A stretch of DNA of 64,000 nt, taken from contig NW_024104401.1 of the NCBI RefSeq assembly GCF_003945595.2, forward strand, positions 806,001 to 870,000, given 5' to 3'. This DNA comes from Pipra filicauda. Lineage: Eukaryota; Chordata; Aves; Passeriformes; Pipridae. The notes beneath the pieces are model-generated. The model ran no database searches, had not been told where the DNA came from, and saw only the letters and a list, made by a program, of their open reading frames with translations. How positions within the stretch are numbered: the stretch's first letter is position 1; the number at the start of each line of letters is the position of its first letter. The position numbers were made by a program, and so were the translations under genes. Shown one piece after another: positions 1 through 12,929 of this stretch.

Positions 1-15
1 CCTCCTCCATCCCAG

Positions 16-377
16 GTACTTTGGCTTTGCCCTCCTTCTTCTCCACACTGATCAACTCCTGCCTTTCTCTTGTGGGTACTTCCACTCACAAGCATCTGCC
101 AGCTGCTCAGAGTTTCCCAGAAAAGCCCTGGCTTCCCTGAAAAGCCTGTCTCCAGTTCAGAAATGTGCTTCCCTGCCTGCAGCATGGGGGAGTATCACCT
201 CACCCTTGGGCAGCCAGAATTGCACAGCAAGACCTGTCCTTTCCCTCAGCAACAACATACACTATTGTAGGTACACTGGGTGCTGCCATAGGTAGAAGTG
301 TCTTTGGACTTGGTCTGTCAGCCCTGCTTGGTGCCAAAGTAGATGATACCCACCAGGAATGGAACACTGGAATAGAG
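16..377 (+). CDS. Two candidate exons of an unrecognised membrane protein (partial)
   Basis: Two adjacent open segments, 16-75 and 250-377, are each bounded by AG and GT. The second acceptor follows a pyrimidine-rich tract. Their phases agree: the first ends with one base of a codon and the second starts with two. Read together they give 62 residues rich in hydrophobic, Gly and Ala positions, including the runs TLALPSFFSTLINSCLSLV and GTLGAAIGRSVFGLGLSALL, which look like membrane segments. The stretch then turns polar (VDDTHQEWNTGIE) before a GTGAGG donor. I do not recognise the family. The gene would start left of the window, and no further exon could be assigned downstream. A chance open frame remains possible. 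Confidence 0.3.
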
Positions 378-610
378 GTGAGGAACAAGGAGTCACCCTG
401 TAGCTCAAGCTATGAGCAGCTGGCTGAGCAAATGGAAAGGTGGACCCTCAAGAGATGTGGGATCTCTTCTCCACACTGCCATGTGCCCCATGAAAGGGCT
501 TCAGGAGAAATCATCTTTCTCAGGGCTTCCCTTTCCTCCACTCTCTTGTTAGCATTTCTCCTCTCTTTAGCCATCTTAGAGTAAGGACCTGGTTCTCACA
601 GGAAGCAAGA

Positions 611-1110
611 CCATAGAATCCTAGAGTGGCTTGGGTTGGAAGGGATCTTAAAGCTCATCTTGTCCCCCACCCCCTGCCATGGGCAGGGACACCTTCCACC
701 AGCCCAGGTTGCTCCAAGCCCTGTCCAGCCTGGCCTTCGACACTTCCAGGGATGGGGCAGCCACAGCTGCTCTGGGCAACCTGGGCCAGGGCCTCACCAC
801 CCTCACAGGGAAGGATTGTGTCTATATATCTAACCTAAATCTACCCTCTTTCAGTTTGAATCCATTCCCTCTTGTCCTGTCACTGCAGTTCCTGATGAAG
901 AGTCCTTCTCTGACTTGGAAGATTGGTCTGAGGTCTCCACACAACCTTTTTCAGACTGTGTCCACAGGGGAGGTGCTCCAGTCCCCTTAAAAACTTCATG
1001 GCCTCCTCTGGACTTGCTCCAACAGTTCCATGTCCTTCTCACATTGGGGGCATCAGACCTGTGCACAGTATTCCAGGTGGATCTCACCTGAGCAGAGCAG
1101 GGAGGGAGAA
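611..1110 (-). repeat. CR1 LINE 3' end
   Basis: The sequence begins with the inverted CR1 terminus (CATAGAATCCTAGAGTGGC...) followed by the usual antisense CR1 text (TTGGGTTGGAAGGGATC, CCATGGGCAGGGACACC, CAGGGATGGGGCAGCC). The element lies on the minus strand and is truncated at its 5' end, as most CR1 copies are. Confidence 0.88.
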
Positions 1111-2256
1111 TCCCATGCTGCTGGGGATGCAGGTATCCAGTGGTTTCATTTCTACCAAGGCGAGCAAAGGTGACATGACAGGCAGACTCCTACCTACATG
1201 ATCCAAAAACCAGGATAACAGACCAGTTCCCCTGTCTCCCAGATATTCACCCCATTTGCTAAATGAAACCTTAAGTACCAAGGCATATTTTCCAGACTAC
1301 AACCACTTTCCCCTGACTAATTGAATCCAAATAATAACAGTATGAATTATTTTTCTCCTCCCCCCCATGACTCCTGAATTCCCACGCCATAGCTCCTCAT
1401 TAGGCCTGGTGTTAATTAGAATGGACTGTGAAGTTCACTACATCTGTGCAAAATAGTGGGGGTGGACAGACACATGATCTGAGCTCTTGTGAAACCTCCA
1501 GGTCCCAAAAAATGACCCAAATAATGGTGATAGCTTCTTCAGTAATTTCTTTTGATATTTATCTTCCCATGAAGTTCAGTAAAAAGAAAAATAGAGAGGA
1601 GCTTACAAAAAAGTAACCTCAAGCACTTTGAGGAGGAGGGAGTTATTTTGCTCAAAAGCCTTTCATTAATAATCCCCTTAATAACAGGTTTTATTAGCTT
1701 GTAAACGTTTCCTTTTGCTCAATCATTTGATGGCATCCTTGGCAGCAACACCCCATAATTCTTCCTAGCGTGTGTGTCAGCCTGCTGTTTAAAGTTTAAA
1801 TTAAAGCAAGGCTTGTGGTTGAGGCTCTAGTGCACAAAAAGGAAGGGAAAGCATCAGTCTTTAAAGTAACAGTGTTCCTATTAGCATGGTAACTCCCCAG
1901 GACAGGAAAATCCTGGAATACCACCCTCTTAAGTAATGGATTCAAACTCTGAACCAAAGACCTTTCCATCCCTTCAGATCTGCATCCTCACCCACTCTTC
2001 CACTGAAAAATCCTAAGCACTGAAACAACTGTAAAATCAGGCTGGGAAGTAAATGTATCTGCCTCTAAAAGAGGGGTTGTAAAACAGGGTAATAAACAGA
2101 GCTGATTTCACAGAATTACACCAGAAAAGAGCAGTATGCAGTGCTTCTGGGAATCCTACCTGGAGTTCTTTGAATCATATCACAGTTTGGATCGAGAGGA
2201 AGAACAGTCTTTCTACCTGCAGTCTTTCTACCTGGATCCTGCTGACCTCTCTGGAT
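1111..2256. other. No gene seen
   Basis: This is AT-rich unique-looking sequence. Short open frames are present, but none shows coding character together with splice sites. Confidence 0.5.
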
Positions 2257-2480
2257 CACAGAATACCAGAAAGGTTTGGGTTGGAAAGGACCTGAAAGTT
2301 CATCCAGTGCCACCCCCTGCCATGGGCAGGGACACCTTCCACTAGCCCAGGTTGCTCCAAGCCCCGTCCAGCCTGGCCTTGGACACTTCCAGGGATGGGA
2401 CAACCTGTGCCAGGGCCTCCCCACCCTCACAGGGAAGAGTTTTTTCCTAATGTCTCATCTAAACCTATTCTCTGTAAGTT
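2257..2480 (-). repeat. CR1 LINE 3' fragment
   Basis: Antisense CR1 text begins at ATCACAGAATACCAGAAAGG and runs through the CCATGGGCAGGGACACC and CACAGGGAAGAG blocks. It is shorter than the copy at 611. Confidence 0.87.
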
Positions 2481-4344
2481 TGATGCACTAAAACTGGTGA
2501 ACTGCATCTCACACACTGGTCAGTTTGGTGCTTGGACTCCCTCTGGTCTCCCAAAGGCCCCACGGAAACTTCGTGGTGCAAACAAGAATGGAAGCTGTAG
2601 GACTTTGGACCAGCTCCTGATGTCTCTCCCGTTTCTCTCTTGGCTTGGCTACCATGGAGGATTCTGGAGAAAAGTGGCAGGACACTGAATTAATATTCTC
2701 AGCCAAAAAAATGAGTAGGAGGCCTGGCAAGTAAGTTTTCACTCTCCCCATGATTCACCAGGAAGTCAGACAAGGAATGTCTCCACCAGGAGAAAAATAG
2801 GCTCAGCTTAATGGCATCTTTAATGGTGACATATTTCTTTATGAACTGCCAGTTAGTTACTGGAACAACCTCAGCACAGAACAAGAGTGACTTCTAGTGC
2901 AGTCCAGGAATATGGCAAGTGTTATTGCTTGGCATTATCCCTACATGTGTTTGAGTTCATCAGCCTGTGCTGCCTAATGCAAACTAGGCTTGGTCTGAAC
3001 TGCAAAGTGCCTGCAAAAGTGAGGGGATGTGGTGGCCCTGGTGAAAGCAAAAGCCTTGTCTTGTTCCATCTTACAGACACAGAAAGCCATCCCAGGTAAC
3101 TTCATAAAGCAACAGTGCACACATGGCTGCTGGTGGCAGCAAACTGGATTTCCTGAATGCAGACTTTTCAACTACAGTGGTGTAAATACCTCACTGACCA
3201 GTCTGAGAGGTAGAGTGCTGCCTGCATGATATTCCTGAGGGAGGCTGAAGCATCTCCTCTCCACCTCCCTCACTGACCCTTCAGAGCCGCTCTGGCACTC
3301 TCTCCAAATCTCTACCCCTGGACCATGCTAGGAACAAGATGCCCAGATGGCAGATCTGACCCAGCAGAGCCATGCTTATGCTCTTAAATGTAGAAGAGTT
3401 TCTGTTCTCACCTGTTACTGCTTCACACTAACTTTGCCATTTTTGAACCTGACTAATGACATTCACACACAGCCTGTGCAAATTAATGTAGCCCTGCCCA
3501 AGCTGAGACCTGCAGGCTTCCATTGACATCCCACTGCGCTCAGACAGGACTGTGTTACCAGCTCAGCAGAAGGCCATGGGACACCAGATGTTCCTGGCTG
3601 TGTGGAGCACTGATCCCTCTCTGGCTGCTGGGACACAAGAGACAATCCATTGGGAATTTTTAGTCACCTCCTTTGCTGTGTGACCAAATTTGTCTCACAG
3701 CATACATCGTGTCACACAGGGTCCTGCTTCTATCTCTTGCCCAATGGTGACCTGGTGGAAGTCAGACAGATGACAACAGCCTGGTTGGTCTAAAACTTTT
3801 AAGAACCAGAGCCCCACCATGCCCAGCACCCTCTTTCAGAGTCCTGTTCTCTCTGCTTGTATTTTTTGTAGTTTTACACTGTCTTCAACTAATGGCAAGT
3901 AAAACCAAGCCCCCGGTATGCTTCTACTGAAAGTGTTTTATATAAAACTGCAGACAGAGAGGAACAGAAAATGATAAAATTGAAATATCAGAGTGGGGGG
4001 AAAATAAATGGTTAATACGGTTCGTACGTGGTGCTGCCTTCGTGCAAACCCGATGTCAGCTGAAAACTGCTGGCAAGTGAAACCAAGAGGGATGGATCTC
4101 AGCTGAACAGCATATATTCCCTGGGAAAGAGAACACAGAAGTTGCCCATAACTGCACATGGCTATCCTGTTTGTACAAGATCAAATTCTTTCCTGTGCAC
4201 GTAGCAGCCTTTCCAGAGTCACAGTCCATGACGTCACCAGTGCCAAACGCCTTCCCTGTGGCTCTGCTTTTAACACTGGAGCCCCCAAAACAACTGGAGA
4301 ATATCACACAGTCACTGTAGGTGAAACCCTGGGTGTCAACTCAT
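2481..4344. other. No gene seen
   Basis: I found no convincing exon, RNA gene or repeat family here. Open frames of 60-80 codons on both strands lack splice support or conserved motifs. Confidence 0.45.
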
Positions 4345-4640
4345 CACGGAATCACAGAATGGTTTGGGTTGGAGGGGACCTTAAAGATCATCCTGTTCCC
4401 CACCCCCTGCCATGGGCAGGGACACATCCCGCTATCCCAGGTTGCTCCAAGCCCCATCCAACCCAGGTCCTGAACCCTTCCAGGGATGGGGCAGCCACAG
4501 TTTCTCTGGGCAACCTGTGCCAGGGCCTCACCCTCCTCACAGAGAAGAACTTCTTCCTAATACCTGATCTCAACCTCCTCTCTGAGTTTGAAGCCATTCC
4601 CCCTTTTTCTATCACTCCATGCCTTTCAGAATTCTCTCTC
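4345..4640 (-). repeat. CR1 LINE 3' end
   Basis: The terminus ATCACAGAATGGTTTGGGTT leads into the standard antisense CR1 text, ending near CACTCCATGCC. It is minus-strand and 5' truncated. Confidence 0.88.
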
Positions 4641-7600
4641 CGTCGTTCTAGCAGGCTCCCTACGGGTACTGGAAGGTCTTCACTTCTGCAAGCCAGGATT
4701 TCACAGGGAGATTATCACATCCCACCCATTTAGGGATCCAATGAAGCCAGCCAGATCATCCTCCAATCACCTTCCAAGAGGACCAGGCACCACAGAAACC
4801 TACTCTAAATGCTTCAAATTGCCCCAGTCAGGACCCTTTCCCCACCCTGGCCTGAAGTGCCTTGGAGACCTGAGCATAAGTGATGGGAAAGTTTGATCGA
4901 GTTCTGATACCCGACTATTCAAAGCCCATCAGCAAACTCTGGTATGTTTACAGCCAGATATTCAAAGCCAGAAGGAAAACCACAAAGCACCGAGCCTTCA
5001 GCATGTTGATCTCTTCAGTCCCAAGCATCACCCTGCTGATCAGAATGCCTGAATATGTTTTTGAACTTTAGGTGCTCTCCACTGCAAACATACCCTGACA
5101 TATCTTCTCCCTCCACAGAAAATATCCTTTGAATAACAGTTGGTTTGAACGCAGGGAAGAGACACTTCTGTCAGGGGCATAAGTTATTTAGAAATATTTC
5201 ACTAGAACACTGGAGCAAATAGAGACCTCATTGAAAATGAGAATGCTCGTAGGGAAGAGTGATTCCATATGAGTTTTAAGTTTCAAATTTCACAAAATGT
5301 TTTGCTGTAACATTTTTCAAGGGAAAAGTTCCAAGTTTAGAGCCTGAAATGGTTTCATTTAAAACAATGTTTCTTTCTTCTACAGATTTCTGTTTCCAAG
5401 CTGGGCTGTTGAAGATGGACTGAAATGTAAGACATTTTTCATGTCCTCAACAGGTCCAATAATATACTTTTCTCTTTTTATTAGAGGTGTGATTTCTACC
5501 CCGTCAGATTCCAAATGGAAAAAGAGATACAGCTCATCTTTCTCATTCCTATTTAAAAAACTCTCCCCCACCCTGACACAGTGAAAAGAAAAAAGCCAAA
5601 ATAGCTTGTTCTAGGTGTGTTTGTGCCTCTGTCCCCCAGATAAAAAAGCCCAGAGTGCCTCAGGCTTCCTAACTCAAGTGTATGACTTTGCCTGGAGCAG
5701 TGGAGCACATTCAGTTTGGAGAGCAGAGATTTAAGGCTAAAAAGAAGCTGGTTTGGTTTAGACAAAAGCTGCATCATTCACCCATGGCTCTGTTGAGTTC
5801 TCTGCTACCAGAAAACCTCCAGCAATCACTGGAAGACAGTCTCAAAGACTTTCCTGCAATGTCCATAAGAAGTGGCTTTAATACCACACCCAGCATAAGA
5901 ACTTGCTGTATGTTCCAGGCTGCTGCCAAGACTCTGACTCTCCTTCCTGCATCTTTAGTTCCTGGGCAAAGCCATATTTCTAATCTGTACATAATGTTCA
6001 GCTTCATCTCTTGCAGTTTATGAACTTGAACACAAAGGCAATTCTCATTGCCACTGGAAGGAGTGAATCTCCCCTCATTCCCTGGAAAAGGAAAACCAGC
6101 ATCTGCCAAGGCAGACACTCCAGCCTAAACTTTTCATATAACACAAGGAAAAACACCTCTATAACTTCCTTACAGTTGATGACAACCAAGTCACTGGAGA
6201 CATGGGGTTTATTTCAAGCTCTGACACAGACACCTGATGTGAACTTGCACATTCTTGAAGACCTGTCTCTGGCTGAACCGACTCTTTAAAATCCGAGTAA
6301 CTCATCACATTGAATAAACCTGTAAGGGACATAAAATGCTACTCTGTGCCTGAGAAAAAGTCAGAACCACATCCTGAAAATTCTCTGCAGCTCAGTGCTC
6401 AACAAAATAAGCATCTTGACTCTTTGTTTTCTAATGCCAAATTTATTTCCAAAACAAACGTTCCTAATCCTTAGTGCCAGCCTAACTTGTGAGTGGTTTA
6501 TCACTGAGTCAGAGAGAAGCTGCCTCTCACCATGGCCAAGATTCAACCCAGCTAATGGCAGGCACTGAGCTCCTTGAGTCTGCTCGAGTCTTTACGTGCC
6601 TAACGAAGGGACAGACAATGTTGTAAGGCAGTCCAGATGTTGATAGAGCTGAGTCACCCCTTCTCTGTAACCTGAACATGCCAGACATGACTATAAAGAA
6701 AATAGTAACCACTATTTTGGGGGCAAAAGCCAACTTTTCACATCCATCAATCACTAGAAGGCCACACTAGCCAGACTGTAAACTCACTGCTGTGCTTTAT
6801 TCAAGACCTGAACGCAGCAGGAGCACAAGAATGTTCCTGTGCCTGAAGCCTCAGCCAGAGCCAGCCCAGCTAAATTTTCCATGGAAAGCTTTAGCTTGAG
6901 GGAGGAGAGCAGGGTGGAGGTGATAGTATCAGTCACTTAGTGACAAAGTCCTGCCTGGCAGTGCCTCCTCAAGGAATGAGCCAGCTGCAGACACTGCTGC
7001 CAACCTTCAACCTCATCAACCAACTGAAGGGGCCCTATTCATATCTGAGCAGTACTTTCTTTAGCCAGGAGATTCAGCCCTGGGAATCTCTTTGAGGACA
7101 AGATAAGCCTAGTGGGATTTGGCCAGTTAATGCCTATCCATATCACACGGAATCCAAACACCAGCTCAAAGTACAGGACAAATATCCTTCCATTACCCCT
7201 AGGAAGAAGAACAGGCAAGAGATTGCCCTTATTTCACGGATATGGGAAAAGAAAGAGAAGGACTGTGGCAAGAACACCACTCTTACTACTCCAGCATAAG
7301 GGCAATCAATACCTGTACCTTCATGGTTAATGTTCCCATTATAGGGTGGTTTGCTTTCACCACTTCACATCAGCAAGAAAATCACAATCTTCTCCTTTCC
7401 AGGCTCTGCTAATATCCTAAAATCACAAGAGCTTTAGGTGTTGCCTGACACTCACACCCAGGTCCTTCAAATGCTCCATACCAATAACAACACCATTACC
7501 TGACTCTTCTCTACACAGTGAGTTCATAAATATTTACAGAGAGAACAGAGTATCTGTCTTGATAATCCCTATTTTCTGAGGCTGAGCTTCCAGCCCATGA

Positions 7601-8830
7601 AACATCACGGCTCAGACGGTGCCATGTCCTGACATTGCCAGAATATGCTTCATGTCTGCCCCAGCAGAAGGGTTCAGATCCACCTTTGCAGCTTCAGGCT
7701 TGGTGTTTCCAGATTGGGGTCTCCACGCGTTGCCTCCACCCTGGACCTCGTGCTGCTCCCTCAAATCTCAGCAGTACCAACAGCACCCAACTCATCCCCT
7801 TCGCTTCCCCAGGGGCCACAGAAGAAGCTGTGCTGAACAGTCTCACTTCTGATAGCCAGTTCTGTGCAGGCCAAGGAGACTTTCCTCTCAGAGCTGTCCT
7901 GCCTTTAAGAAGCCCAGATTTTAACCACTCACACAAGGAGTACAAACAGTACAATCCATTTCACTGAGTATAGTTTTGCCACTGTCTGAGTTCAGACAAA
8001 TGATTGAACAGGTCCTATCTGGCAACAACACACACAAAACCTAAAATCAAGCCATTTTAGAGTGTCTTACACATGCTTTTAGGTGCTTAAAATAGGCCAC
8101 ACTGCAACAAATCCCTGCCACTAGGTAAGTGTAAAAGTAATTCTCCTTTTTGGCTTACTATCAAACACACATCCGATGAAAGATGAGCACAGTCCCACAG
8201 GAAGCCATCAGAGCTGAGAAAGCTCCTCAGGCACCCACTTGAGAAATTGATACTTCTTCTTGCCAAGCTGCAAGATACAGGCAAACTGATGGGTAACTCT
8301 GACACCCTTCTGCTGTCGCCCCTGTGTTGGTGTTGACAGAGGGAACAGGAGAGAGCAGAAGTCACTGAGGTAACTGGAGTACCTGATGCGGGCACACACG
8401 TATTTACTGCTCCAGGTCAGCTGCCTGTCTTTTCAGAGAAGTCCTAGAGTCTCTCATGTCCTTTTCTTTATGCATGGCAACCTGCAGGACAGATGGAAAA
8501 GATTCTGGAGAAAAGGTGGTATTTGGTGTGAGTAAGAGTGAAAGTATTTTGGCTGGGAATGAGTGGGTATGCAAAGGCGTGGGAGTTGTGATTCATGAAA
8601 TGCTTCCCTTCCCCAGCAGTTCCCCACCTTGCAAAGAGCAAGTCGCTGGCGCTGGGGAGCAGGAGCTCAGTGGCCAGGCATTTGGCAGGAATGTTTCTGG
8701 GTCAGGAGCCAAGGCTTGAGCTGCGTGTCAGCCAGACCGTCTCCTCGGAGCAGCTCTGATGGAGCATCACCAGGAACAAAGCAACACTTCCTGAAACTCC
8801 TGCAAGGGAAGACAGAAAATTCAGCCAGCC
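4641..8830. other. Mostly non-coding; two weak minus-strand candidate exons
   Basis: Two minus-strand open segments look slightly protein-like. One at about 5380-5556 follows a TTTTTTAAATAG acceptor and includes the run ESDGVEITPLIKREKYIIG before a stop. The other, at about 8208-8380, follows CCGCATCAG and includes QFACILQLGKKKYQFLKW before a stop. Neither could be joined to other exons or recognised. The remainder shows no feature I can support. Confidence 0.25.
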
Positions 8831-8831
8831 C

Positions 8832-11501
8832 TCAATCCAAGAGGGCGTCAAGTGCACAAGGATCACGTTTTCTCTCCGGTTCCAAATAAAATCCCCAGTA
8901 CAGGTATGTTGAATGGTCCCAAGGAGCAAATTCAGCAGTAGCTGGGCCTGAGAGATCACAAGCCCAGCTTGGAAAACTGGAGTGCAAACTGAGCTGCAGT
9001 GGCACAGGATTTCTCTCTCCCTGACGCCATGGGCTACTGTAGCTGTACGTGCCCCTGATGTAACCCCAGAAATGATCCCTTCCAAGCACACTGGTGCTTG
9101 TCCTGACCTCTGCTCCCCTGCTGGGGAAGGCACAGGCAAGGGGGATGCTCCGTGTGCTCCACACAGAGCCTAGATTTTAAATGCTGGAAACCTCAGAGCA
9201 GGGCTATCCTACCTGCCTCAAATCCAGCCCAAGACAACTTGAGGATGAGCACATCAATATTTTAATCAGACTCTCAGCAATATTCAAGACCAGTGAAATG
9301 TTTAAAATTGGCACAGAGAACAAACCAGCAATGCCCCACATAATCAACATTGTCAACTCTTGGAATAGCCAATATTTTATTCAAAATGCTGCTCTGGGAA
9401 TCATTTTGTTGAAAAAAAGAACAAATTTCAGGAAGGCCTGGGGAATAGGAACTAACAAGCCCAAAAGGACTAGAAATAGAAGAGGCAGAAAAAGGAATTT
9501 TCTGTTTTTCAGTCTTTGATGTCCTGACTTAACTGTTCCTAAACCACAAGGGACCAATAATACTTACTTACGACCTTGTTTGATTAGAAAAGTATCAAAA
9601 GCAATGCTAAAGTTAAAATATCAGGAGGCAGTGTTAATTGTTCCTAAAAGGAAACTTCAAGACTAGGCAAAAAAAATAAATCAGTTTCCTTATTAACTAT
9701 GGCAGTTACCCCTTTAAGCATTAATAACTTTGCAGAACAGAACACAAAGCAGTGAAACCAAACAGTTTGGATTGGGAATGACATGATATGCACTACTTAG
9801 CATGGTTTCAGATGTAGTCAGATCTCAAAGTGTAGGCAAAATACAGACAAATCAGAAGTGCAAAGTTCTCTTGCCTGCCTTGGAAAGGAAATATGTACCT
9901 GCTGCTCTACAAAGAAACAAGATTCCTGCAAAACAAGAGTTCACATCCATGCACAAGTACCAAGTTCCATTCTCTTCAGCCACTGGCAAAAGGACTAACC
10001 TTCCACGCTCAAATTAACATTTCCACTCTTCCAGTCCAGCCCACAAGTGGGAAAGCCACAGACTTACAGTCAAAACCAGAAACCATAGATTCATCTACGG
10101 AAATTACAGCTCCTGTCACCATGAAATTATCTGGGAACCAATTGATCTCTGGCATTCCAAGAAAAGGGGATGGTACCACTCTCTCCTGAGCCATCAAGGG
10201 CTGCTGTGGAGACAATTTTCCTTCCTGGTACTCTGGCAAAGCAAGTGCAAGAGCAATCCCAGCTGTGTCTGAGGACAGGACACTACTCTTAGCCAAAGTA
10301 TTACTAATGCAAGTGTGCTGAGCAACCACAGGCCTATGTGGGTATGGATTTGTGGGTGGGCAGTTGCTGGAGGAAACATTCATCTCTGTGGGGTGGAAAG
10401 AGCAGCAAAAATGTCCTAAGGGCAGGGAAGATCAAACAGGAGTAAAAGTACTTATTCATTGCTTCTCTTGTTTGCTTCCATTTGTAGCTGAGCTGCTAAA
10501 GCCAGAAGAAAGATCTCAGAAAAAGAACCTTTTGTTTCTTCCCAACCACTGACAAAAGGGTTTGCTGAATAATAAAGTATTTATGTATAAAGTAGAGTTG
10601 AAATACCATTATGACCACGGATGGTTCAAATACAGCAGATGGAATTTGATGCTGGTGGAGAGAGCAGAGAGGGGATGGAGGTGGAGCCTTTCCTACTCAT
10701 GCCCTTGTAATTCGGAGGTCTGTGTGACATGGGAGACCTCCAAAAAGCAAACTCCTCCTCAACCTGACACAAGCAAAACCTCCAGCTGGATCCTGTGTGT
10801 CCTAGAAGGGCTGCTCACACATCTGAGATTCTGTCCTGGACCTCTTTCCACAGCTCCTGGTTGTATACAATATAAAAAGCCAAAAATAGCTATCAAAACA
10901 AGATTTGGAAGCTTCCATATCCCAGGATAATATTTAATTAGTAGGTTAAAGAGAGCAGTGGCACCTTCTTTAACGTATTATGGGCTTTGTTTTTAGCTGA
11001 ATATACTCAGAATGCTAAAAGTGATCCGTTTAAGTGCTGGGGAAGAATTTAGTTCAGTCAAGACACAAAACTTCAGCAGCCACCACCACCTGCTCCTCGT
11101 GACTGTGAGCAAACCTGCTGGTCATAAGGCACTTGGCAGTTTATTGGTCCAAAATATGAACATAAATAGAAGCATTAAATAAATCTCATCTCCCTGCCCT
11201 GTTCCCTCTGCTGTTGTTACACCACAGAAAGGTGAGAATAAGCTTGCCAGTGAATTCATCATAGTACCCATAAAATTGCTAGGAAACGGGCCTACTAAGA
11301 CTGCCACAGTCACTGGCCATCAACCTTGGGGGTAGAAGGTTTAATCCTCTCTCCTCTGAAGCCACTGGGTGGATGACTCACAGTAGACTGGTGTTGCAAA
11401 GCTCCCAGTTTCTCTTCAAATTGAGCGGTTGAGCTTCCCACCGCTCCAGAAGCAAAGCAAAGCCAGAGCCAAACACCACACACTAATGGATTTTTCCACA
11501 T
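8832..11501 (-). CDS. Candidate four-exon gene for a secreted protein of about 190 aa, unrecognised
   Basis: Four minus-strand exons join in phase. Exon 1 is 11382-11501 with its ATG at 11501. Exon 2 is 10819-10856, exon 3 is 10068-10366 and exon 4 is 8832-8947, ending in TGA. Donors are GTGAGT, GTGAGC and GTAAGT, and every acceptor ends in AG. Exon 1 encodes MWKNPLVCGVWLWLCFASGA followed by a polar stretch, which reads like a signal peptide. Exon 3 is open for 99 codons and contains SPFLGMPEINWFPDNFMV. Exon 4 contains TYLYWGFYLEPERKRDPC. Cysteines occur in exons 3 and 4, consistent with a secreted protein. I do not recognise the family. In human, SPP2 and HJURP flank TRPM8, but no cystatin-like or Scm3-like motif was found here. 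The 38-base exon 2 is the weakest part of the model. Confidence 0.45.
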
Positions 11502-12929
11502 GCTGAGACCCAAGAGCTTTAAGGGGCTGTGAGAGCTCCTAGAAATAGAAAGTTTCGTTACCTGCCTTGGAAAACTTTGCTCTGTGCTCTGCAGTACAGT
11601 CCTGCCCGTGTTTGTGAGGACGCTTGAGGTCACGAATGAAAAACATCAATGCACATTTCTGCTCAATTCTGTGAGGCCTGTGAGGCAGGAGACAGGAGTG
11701 TTTAAAGCAGATCTGTAAAAAGAGTACCACACGATCCCTGTGTCAGTCCTACCAGGGCAGAGTACTTCCCACAGAATAAGGTGGACAGAATATATTCAGC
11801 ATATGACCAGCCTGACCAAAGGATTGCCACAACTCAGTGACTGCTGAACCTCTCCTCCCTGTGTCCCCAAATTAGTGCCTCATGATGTAAATTTTAAGTG
11901 GTAGCACAGTTGGCAGCACACTGCAGACCTTTGTTTCACAGATTCCCAGATAACTGCTGCTTTTGTGCAAGCCCTTCTCAAGCAATAACAATAATTAAGT
12001 GCCTTTTTTATAAGGTCTTTCATTCAACAGTCCCAAAGTGCTCAATAAATTTAACAAACCATTAATACTCAGCAGATGTATCACTTCACAGATTTAAAGA
12101 GGCCACAGACTTCTCCAGGATCCTCCACATTCCCACAGATGGTAGGTACCATAGCTACCATAAGTATTTATCAGTTTGCAGAGAAGTTGAATTAGGAGAT
12201 GCCAAAGGCCACAGTGCATTTTGCTGATAACAGAAGGATTTAAACAGAGTTCCTGGCTCTTAACTTTGTTCCCATGTGAGCAGAAAACCACCCTGCCTCC
12301 AGAAATTCACATCACTGCGTATCCAGAACACTGAACTGAAAAGCAAGGATGCATTCCCAGACTGCAGGAAAACCCCACTCGTTAAAGTGAGCCAAGTCCA
12401 AGCAACAAGAATTTTTTCACTGGGACAATTTAAACTCACTAAAATTGAATTTAGTGGCCCAAGCAGGACATTGAGAGAAGTCCAATAGTCACCAAGGAAC
12501 TGTAACCTTTCCCATACATGCCAATGGAGGGTAGAAGAGCAGAATTTCCCCTAACAAAACAAATCATGGAATATAATGCTTGAAAGAATAAGTCTTTCCA
12601 CAACAGCAATGCCATCTTTATAATATCTAGATTAGACACCCATTAGCTCATAATATACCCAAAATGCACTCAGGCAGCTGGTGATGAGAGCCAACAGCAC
12701 AAAATGAAGCATCCACATGATTGCCACTGATAATATGGATCCAGACAAAGAAGGACTTTGTCCTGCCTCCTGTCCATATCCCACGGCTGACACAAGCAGA
12801 GTGCAACTGCTCGAGGGTTGCACCTGTGTATGAGCCAGCAGCCAGAGCACAGCAGCAGCACCCAGGCTGCCCACATCACCTTCTCAGCTCTGCAGCCGCC
12901 TGCTGCTTTGACTTTCTGCACTGGCTGAG
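11502..12929. other. No gene established
   Basis: A minus-strand open frame near 12.67-12.92 kb could begin with a hydrophobic leader (MWAAWVLLLCSGCWLIHR), but no downstream exon in matching phase was found. The rest shows nothing I can support. Confidence 0.35.

Noticed and set aside
5380..5571. A protein-like minus-strand frame ending in a stop, as a terminal exon
   Set aside because: No partner exon in phase was found and no family is recognisable, so it is mentioned only within the 4641-8830 entry.
11539..11730. A minus-strand stretch with acceptor TTTTTACAG and donor GCAG|GTAACG, as an extra exon of the 8.8-11.5 kb gene
   Set aside because: Its phase does not fit the following exons in an open frame, and the downstream ATG with a leader-like peptide is a better start.
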